DNA of 49,509 bases from Welwitschia mirabilis (Eukaryota > Gnetophyta > Gnetopsida > Welwitschiales), in contig JBOZIK010000001.1 in assembly GCA_051453625.1 (NCBI GenBank), positions 203,280,242-203,329,750 on the forward strand, read 5' to 3'. Shown one piece after another: positions 43,001-49,509 of the stretch. A program made the position numbers and the translations under genes. Positions within the stretch are counted from its first letter, which is position 1. Every line of letters starts with the position of its first letter. The notes beneath the pieces were generated by a model. That model was not told the origin of the DNA, searched no databases, and saw only the letters and a program-made list of their open reading frames with translations.

Positions 43001-44140
43001 CAATAAAGCTTGATAGTTAAGTTACTACCTAAGCATTTCAAATATAATGTAACTCATGGTTTGAAATGAAAAGCAAATAACCTTATTTATTAACGAAAGA
43101 ATACTTTACAATAATGGAAGAAGTATGTTGTAGAACTTATCAAGCGATCCTAAAGACCAGCTCACTCCTTACAGGATTGCTTAGAAGGCCATTGTGATTG
43201 ATGCTCCAAGGTTCTTAATTTATTTAAAAAGTTAAAGATGATATAATAAAGGACTCAAGGATCTTTTATAGGGAGAGATGACTGTGAGTGATAGTTATAA
43301 GCTCTTGCCTTCTAGTGTTAGGTGGATGATTATATAATGGTATTAGATAGGATGGTTTGTTATCTTTTCCAATTGGTAGAGATTTCCATGATGTCACCAA
43401 CACTTGGCTCTTGGATGTTACAGCCATTTCCAACTGTTATCATTCCTATGTGTTTCCATCGTCATCCTACTCAGTAATACCAAACATCATCCTATGAGTT
43501 CTTGTCATCACTGCCATGTGTTATTAAGAATACAATTTATTTTTGATGTGAAATTTGATCAAGCCCATAATTACTTTTGATTTAATTCTTCATAACAAGT
43601 CAAAAATGTGAGATTTGCAATTTTTAACATAGAAGAATCGACAACGCTGGTAGTCCTGGACAAAAGCACTGGCTTTTTAGCTTGAATGATCTTTAGTTTA
43701 AAGCATGTCCTTCATTTTAGCATAGATAACCTAATAATGCCATGGCCAAATAATAAGTCCATAATTATTATAAAAATCAATAAAATACATGTTTTTATGA
43801 TAAAATCAAGTATATGAATGTCCTTAGTTAATGTAAATTGATTGATTATCTTAATAGTAATGTTAATTTTACATGTTAATACATCTCTAACTAGACTTTT
43901 GCTAATGCCTTAGCAAAATGTTAATAGCGAAATGATTAGACATGAAAAAAAAATTATGGAAGTTAAAAAGTGCTTAAATGTAACTTAAAAAATTTTTATG
44001 ACTAATTTTCTACAATTAACGCATCAAAATGAACATTTCGATGTGAAAACTGGATGCCATACTCCTAACCAAAAATGAATTTTATTCTTAAATTTATATC
44101 GTAAAAAACTTTTTTTAAGTCATTTGAGGACATAACCTTA
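37079..44140. other. AT-rich non-coding region
   Basis: No protein family or RNA gene is recognised in 7 kb. Composition changes at about 40400-42500 to pyrimidine-rich (TTCC/CTTT tracts). This part includes a diverged tandem duplication at 40860-41360. The frame at 39331-39522 has no motif and appears random. Confidence 0.5.
40860..41360. repeat. Diverged tandem duplication in pyrimidine-rich DNA, ~337-bp period
   Basis: TATTCCATGCCTTG, then GCCTTGGATGTGAAATCCA and ATTCCAAAGAATAAAGACC (from 40931), resembles TATTCCATGCCTTG, then ACCTTGGTTGTGAAATTCA and TTTGGAATAGACC (from 41268). Each is preceded by a C/T-rich stretch. Confidence 0.55.
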
Positions 44141-45270
44141 GAAAGATCTCGATGAAGATCTTGATGAGTCCTTTTATTAAAAACCATGCAAAGTGATGTA
44201 GCTAAACTACAAAAAAGAAAAACTAATTAATGCTAAACAACCAATTTATTGAAAACTAAATGGAAAACTAATCCCTACAAATGGTTTATGCCTTATGGTT
44301 TATTTCTTATGAAATGGGGATGAATTGAAATGGATAATGGAGATGGAAAGTAAAAATGCATAAAAGGACTAAACTATAATATCATATCCCATATTTTGTA
44401 AACCTTATTTACTTGAATACTAATCATATTAATCTTTGAGTCAAATAAAAAAATATTCTTATATAAGTTCCTTATCAAATAAGATGTCATTTTAAAATTA
44501 ACCTTAGTTTGTAATCTTACAATTTACCATAAAAAATTTGTTAAAAGGTTTTATAAGAAAATATACCTAAAAATTTAAGATTAGATAATCCCATTATGTG
44601 AAAAATTAAAGTCATAGGATAAAACTAATAAACTGTAAATTTTAAGAAAACATAATAATATATTTTACATCTTATTTACTCATTTAGATTCTTGGTAAAT
44701 GTAATAGGTGTATTATATTATGAATAAATATTTTTTTCCTTATATTATGAGATTGATAGATTTTATGCATTTTGAAATAAATGAACTTTGAACAAGTACA
44801 TGCACTCTTACCTAAAACGAAGAATGATAAATGAGTAGTTTACTTTACCCTGACTTTTAATTTCTTGAGATGTGTAAGGGCACTTAGTTCATAGCATACT
44901 AATTGCTTCATTTATTAGAAATGAAGAGTTTATCTCATTGTGACACATGACAATTTTTAGATTTGTGCATTTATTCTTTTGATACATGTTTTAGATGAAT
45001 TAAACTTTCTTATGAGCTTAAGAAAGATTAAAAAGAGCTAGCATGAGGAAGTAATGCATTTAATTAACCTTAGTAATTAAATGCATGAGTCATAAATATG
45101 ATCTCTTTTTGTACTCCAATGTAACTTATTACTCATGCCCCTTATTAATACTAAATTATATGATCTTGTGATTTTGAGCTATGTGTCTTTGTTTATCTAT
45201 ATAAAGAGTTCTTTTCATCTCTTATAAAAGGAGATATTTTTCTTTTGTTTCATACAAGTGCATTTTTTTT
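44141..45270. repeat. ~1.13-kb direct repeat, copy I
   Basis: It runs from GAAAGATCTCGATGAAGATC to ACAAGTGCATTTTTTTTT and recurs at 47075-48218 with good similarity along the whole length. Near its right end is TATATAAAGAG, a TATA-like box, about 90 bp before the repeat end. This would fit an LTR, but TG/CA ends and a PBS are not evident. Confidence 0.8.
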
Positions 45271-46538
45271 TGTTGCAGTGTGTATTTATACATGCTTTTA
45301 CATTCAAACAGATTTTGTTATTAATAATTAAAACAGATATTATACATAATACAATACACTAGAATAATAAAAGTAACCCAAAATGTTGTATCTCATGGAA
45401 GTCTATCCATAAGGGAATTAGGTTGCTTTTATAATAAAATCTTAGAAACTAGAAATACTGAATAACAATGCAAGAAATTAAACTACCATGCAAAGTTCAA
45501 GATGCAATTTAAACTAACATGCAATGTAAATGACCTTAGCCCTCCTTACTTTTTAGCCCTAACAAGAGCTACCCTTGATAATCTATATCACCCAAGAAAT
45601 TTTCATGAGGTCTTAGGCAAAATTAGACTATAAGGTTCATAAGGAATTCTACAATGCAAATAATACAAACATGTAAAGAAAATCAAGATTTATATTAAGA
45701 GAAACATATCTGGGTTACAAAACAGTCAGGTCTCAATAGAAGATACTCAACCCTCTACCAAGTGCTCATATTTCTGTAACTCTTAAGATCGATCTCCTGT
45801 CCTTTGCTCTCTTATCATGAGAATTTCTAGTGCATCAAAATGGAATGGAAAGTAAGAGGAGGGGACCTTATTTATAAGAAAATACAATAAAAAATGATAG
45901 ACAAAAGGTGTAGTTACATGCACTCATTTAGCACTTAAAAATAGATGAAACAGCTGAGAGAATTTTTCAATGATAGTTACATATCAGTGTCATCCAGGCT
46001 ATCGTCCGAATGATATGGGAAACGACAGACTGTTATAAAATATCTTCAAAATAATGACTTAGTACTCCATGTAAGCAGTTGTTGACCTACCTGTCGTGGG
46101 GACGACGGTCTTCTTCGATGTCTTTCTTGAGGAGAAACTTAGTCATTTTATCATGAAAGGTTGTGTTCACTGAAAAGTACCTTAAATGTGTCAAATTTGG
46201 ATAATATCTGCACTTTTCTAAGATTTCCTCTTGTATCTCCAAAATCCTCAGATTTGCATAAAACCTATATAAAAGTCCTACAAAATATCTTATAAAACCC
46301 ATCAAATAACCATACATTGGTAGCGCAACATAGCCTCTCACTTAACCTAGGTCAGTCTTTGACAAAAACTAGGCAGAAAAACTATAATTGCAAGCCAATT
46401 TACTTTTTAAAAGATAAATCTAGAAATCATAAAAATAGGCTCATAAAAACAAATTACATGGATAGATAACAAGCAATGCATAATGTGTATGAAAATTTTG
46501 AAAAATTTATGTCATAAAAATCTTTAAAGATTTTCAAA
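45271..46538. other. Non-coding region between copies I and II
   Basis: No gene recognised. A TATA-like TTATAAATAAGG lies on the minus strand near 45870. The minus-strand frame at 46087-46341 (84 codons) has no known motif. Confidence 0.45.
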
Positions 46539-46638
46539 NNNNNNNNNNNNNNNNNNNNNNNNNNNNNNNNNNNNNNNNNNNNNNNNNNNNNNNNNNNNNN
46601 NNNNNNNNNNNNNNNNNNNNNNNNNNNNNNNNNNNNNN
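46539..46638. other. Assembly gap (100 N)
   Basis: Placeholder gap directly before copy II of the repeat. Confidence 0.99.
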
Positions 46639-47074
46639 AAATAAATAAGCATTTGAATAAGTAGATGCACTCTTACCTAGAACAAAGAATGATAAATAAG
46701 TAGATTTACTCTATCATGACTTTTATGTTCTTAAGATGTGTAAGGGCACTTGGCTCATAGCATACTCTTACTTTATTCATTGGAATTGAAGAGTTTATCT
46801 CATTATGCCACATGGCAATTTTGAAATTTATGCATTTATTCTTTTGATGCATGTCTTAGATGAATTAAACTTAGTTACGAGTCTATGAAGGATTAAAAAG
46901 AGCTAGCATGGGGAAATAATGCATGTAATTATCCTTACTAATTATAGCAAGAAGATTACTCATCCTAGTTAAGTGTATGAGTCATAAATATGATCTTTTT
47001 TTATACTCTAATGTCACTTATTACTCATCCCACTTATCAATGCTAAATCATATGATCTTGTAATCTTGAGCTAA
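46639..47074. repeat. ~1.1-kb direct repeat, copy II (3' part only)
   Basis: Matches the later part of copies I (from about 44775) and III (from about 47695), up to CTTGAGCTA, and then joins copy III directly at 47075. Copies II and III are therefore arranged in tandem with a period of about 1.06 kb. Confidence 0.78.
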
Positions 47075-48218
47075 GAAAGATCTCGATGAAGATATCGATG
47101 AGTCCTTTTATTAAAAACCATGCAAAGTGATATAGCTAAACTACAAAAAGGGAAAACTAATTAATGCTAAACAAGCAATTTATTGAAATCTAAATGGAAA
47201 AACTAGTCCCTACAAATGGTTTATGCCTTATGATTTATTTCTTATGAAATGGGGATGAATTAAAATGGATAATGAAGATGGAAAGTAAAAATGCATTAAA
47301 GGACTAAACTATAATATCATATCCCATATTTTATAAACCTTATTTACTTTAATATTAATTATATTAACCTTTCAGTTAAATAAACAATTATTTTATCAAA
47401 TAAGATGTCATTTTAAAATTAACCTTAGTTTGTAATCTTATAATTTACCATAAAAATTGTGTTAAAATGTTTTATAAGAAAATATAACCAAAAATTTAAG
47501 ATTAGATAATCCCATTATGTGAAAAATTAAAATCATAGGATAAAAGTAATAAACTGTAAATTTTAAGAGGACATAATAATATATTTTACATCTTATTTAC
47601 TCATTTAGGTTCTTGATAAATGTAATAGGTGTATTATATTATGAATAAATATTTTCTTCCTTGTATTATGTGATTAGATTTTATGTAGTACAAAATAAAT
47701 GAGCATTTGAATAAGTACATGCACTCTTACTTAGAACCAAGCATGATAAATAAGTTGATTTACTTTATCATAACTTTTATGTTCTTAAGATGTGTAAGGA
47801 AACTTGGCTCATAGCATACTTATTACTTTATTCATTAGAATTGAAGAGTTTATCTCATTGTGCCATATGGAAATTTTGAAATTTATGCATTTATTCTTTT
47901 GATGCATGTCTTAGATGAATTAAACTTAGTTATGAGCCTATGAAGGATTAAACAGTGCTAGCATGAGGAAATAATGCATATAATTATTCTTACTAATTAA
48001 AGTAAGAAGATTACTCACCCTAGTTAAGCACATAAGTCATAAATATGATATTTTTTTTATACTCTAGTGTCACTTAGTACTCATCCCACTTATCAGTGCT
48101 ACATCATGTGATGTTGTAATCTTGAGCTATGTGCCTTTGTTTATCTATATATAAAGATCATTTACTCTATTGTGAAGGGGGATAGTTTCTTTTTGTTTTA
48201 TATAAGTGCATTTCTTCT
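47075..48218. repeat. ~1.14-kb direct repeat, copy III
   Basis: Aligns with 44141-45270 from GAAAGATCTCGATGAAGATA to ATAAGTGCATTTCTTC, including a TATA-like TATATATAAAGA near 48150. It is followed by a CT/CA microsatellite. Confidence 0.8.
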
Positions 48219-48219
48219 T

Positions 48220-48245
48220 TCCTCTCTCTCTCTCACTCTCTCTCT

Positions 48246-48312
<67 letters not shown>

Positions 48313-48860
48313 NNNNNNNNNNNNNNNNNNNNNNNNNNNNNNNNNNNNNNNNNNNNNNNNNNNNNNNNNNNNNNNNNNNNNNNNNNNNNNNNNNNNNNNN
48401 NNNNNNNNNNNNNNNNNNNNNNNNNNNNNNNNNNNNNNNNNNNNNNNNNNNNNNNNNNNNNNNNNNNNNNNNNNNNNNNNNNNNNNNNNNNNNNNNNNNN
48501 NNNNNNNNNNNNNNNNNNNNNNNNNNNNNNNNNNNNNNNNNNNNNNNNNNNNNNNNNNNNNNNNNNNNNNNNNNNNNNNNNNNNNNNNNNNNNNNNNNNN
48601 NNNNNNNNNNNNNNNNNNNNNNNNNNNNNNNNNNNNNNNNNNNNNNNNNNNNNNNNNNNNNNNNNNNNNNNNNNNNNNNNNNNNNNNNNNNNNNNNNNNN
48701 NNNNNNNNNNNNNNNNNNNNNNNNNNNNNNNNNNNNNNNNNNNNNNNNNNNNNNNNNNNNNNNNNNNNNNNNNNNNNNNNNNNNNNNNNNNNNNNNNNNN
48801 NNNNNNNNNNNNNNNNNNNNNNNNNNNNNNNNNNNCACACACACACACACACACACACAC
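48220..48860. repeat. (CT)n/(CA)n microsatellite broken by a gap
   Basis: CT repeats at 48222-48247 pass into (CA)n at 48250-48312. A gap of 523 N (48313-48835) follows, and (CA)n resumes at 48836-48860. Any protein frame through here is an artefact. The gap is where the repeat could not be assembled. Confidence 0.97.
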
Positions 48861-49509
48861 TTACTCTCTCACACTCGCTCACATTCTCTTTGTTGTGGAG
48901 CTTAGAGCTTGAAAGCTTTGAGCTAAGGAATTCTTGAGCTTGGATCTTCATCATCATCAACTATCAAGGTCTTACTAATATTTCCAAGTAAGCTTTTTAC
49001 TTTTATTGTTCATATGATCTCTTTTACCTATTAGAATGACGTGATATTTCATTATGTAATTATTTATGGATTTTATGCAAGTATGTTATAAGATATTATT
49101 CCTTAAAATTAGCTCTCACCAAGACATTATAGTGAGATATGAGGGGTCTCTTGTGCTTGGTGATAGAAGATTACTAATGGCTAATTATGGCCAAGTTACC
49201 AAGGGGTTCACTATAGAAAAGAGGGAAAAAATGAAATTTGGGTATCCTTATTTATTTTAGTATTATATTTTTATCTATTATGCATTATGACCATCTTATT
49301 AGAGGCAAATTCTGATCCTCAGAAATCTCTTTAGGCTAGTACTCTTTCATAGAAGTCCTAAAGCTCATTGCAAATAGTTCTTTTTGAATTGATTTGATTT
49401 TTCTTACTACAATGATTTTTCTTTCTACAATTGATTTTTATTTTTATAAGTAATTAGTTAATATATCCATTATTTTAATAATCTAAGTTATTATTTAACT
49501 AGTTGTAAA
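48861..49509. other. Non-coding AT-rich end of window
   Basis: No gene recognised. The 64-codon plus frame at 49066-49260 has no known motif. The segment just after the microsatellite (GGAGCTTAGAGCTTGAAAGC) could be a leader or LTR end, but nothing confirms it. Confidence 0.45.

Noticed and set aside
46087-46341. 84-codon minus frame
   Set aside because: No motif, AT-rich context, close to repeats; likely chance.
44141-48218. Copies I and III as the two LTRs of one element with 1.8-kb interior
   Set aside because: No TG/CA termini, PBS, polypurine tract or target duplication could be found, and copy II adjoins III in tandem.
48145-48960. Long Cys-Val or Thr-His repeat frames
   Set aside because: Translation of the (CA)n microsatellite and its N gap.

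Overview
The window is plant nuclear DNA: AT-rich, gene-poor, and dominated by degenerate Ty1/copia LTR retrotransposons. The only host gene I recognise is the 5' part of a TAM41-type gene (mitochondrial phosphatidate cytidylyltransferase). It is three short minus-strand exons (35741-36165) with canonical GT/AG borders and matching phase. No further exons are visible. If the gene is intact, the rest lies beyond the left edge and the gene has a very long, transposon-filled intron. That would suit a seed plant with a bloated genome, possibly a gymnosperm, but the species is inference.

Bases 1-6801 are non-coding flank with local tandem duplications, purine-rich sequence and one LTR-end remnant. 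Bases 6807-32705 can be read as one old minus-strand copia insertion, element A. Its 3' LTR is at 6807-7827 and its 5' LTR at 31534-32705, with the same 5-bp target duplication (CCTAG) outside both. Its body is split by a plus-strand relative, element B (15351-31324), which sits inside A's gag with its own 5-bp duplication (TATCT). The gag frame resumes across the B insertion. Both have iMet-type primer-binding sites, gag, protease-integrase-RT-RNase H and an extra ORF after pol resembling the putative plant transposon protein domain (Pfam Transposase_32). This points to the SIRE/Maximus-like copia lineage. All frames are broken.

The 3' part of B is itself interrupted. It holds a third LTR of the same family in opposite orientation (C, 24105-25256, with a ~56-bp minisatellite rich in GGACGTCC palindromes), a gag fragment from another copia lineage (E, 26540-27218), and a Tnt1-like element with a very short LTR (D, up to 31078). 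D sits in the remnant of B's 3' LTR.

From 32711 to 49509 the sequence is flank: the TAM41 exons, a 280-bp foldback of two tRNA-SINE-like units, pyrimidine-rich tracts, direct repeats of about 1.1 kb, and a (CA)n microsatellite interrupted by a gap. Ten N-blocks break the window. At least three have duplicated sequence on both sides, so some apparent tandem duplications may be assembly artefacts.
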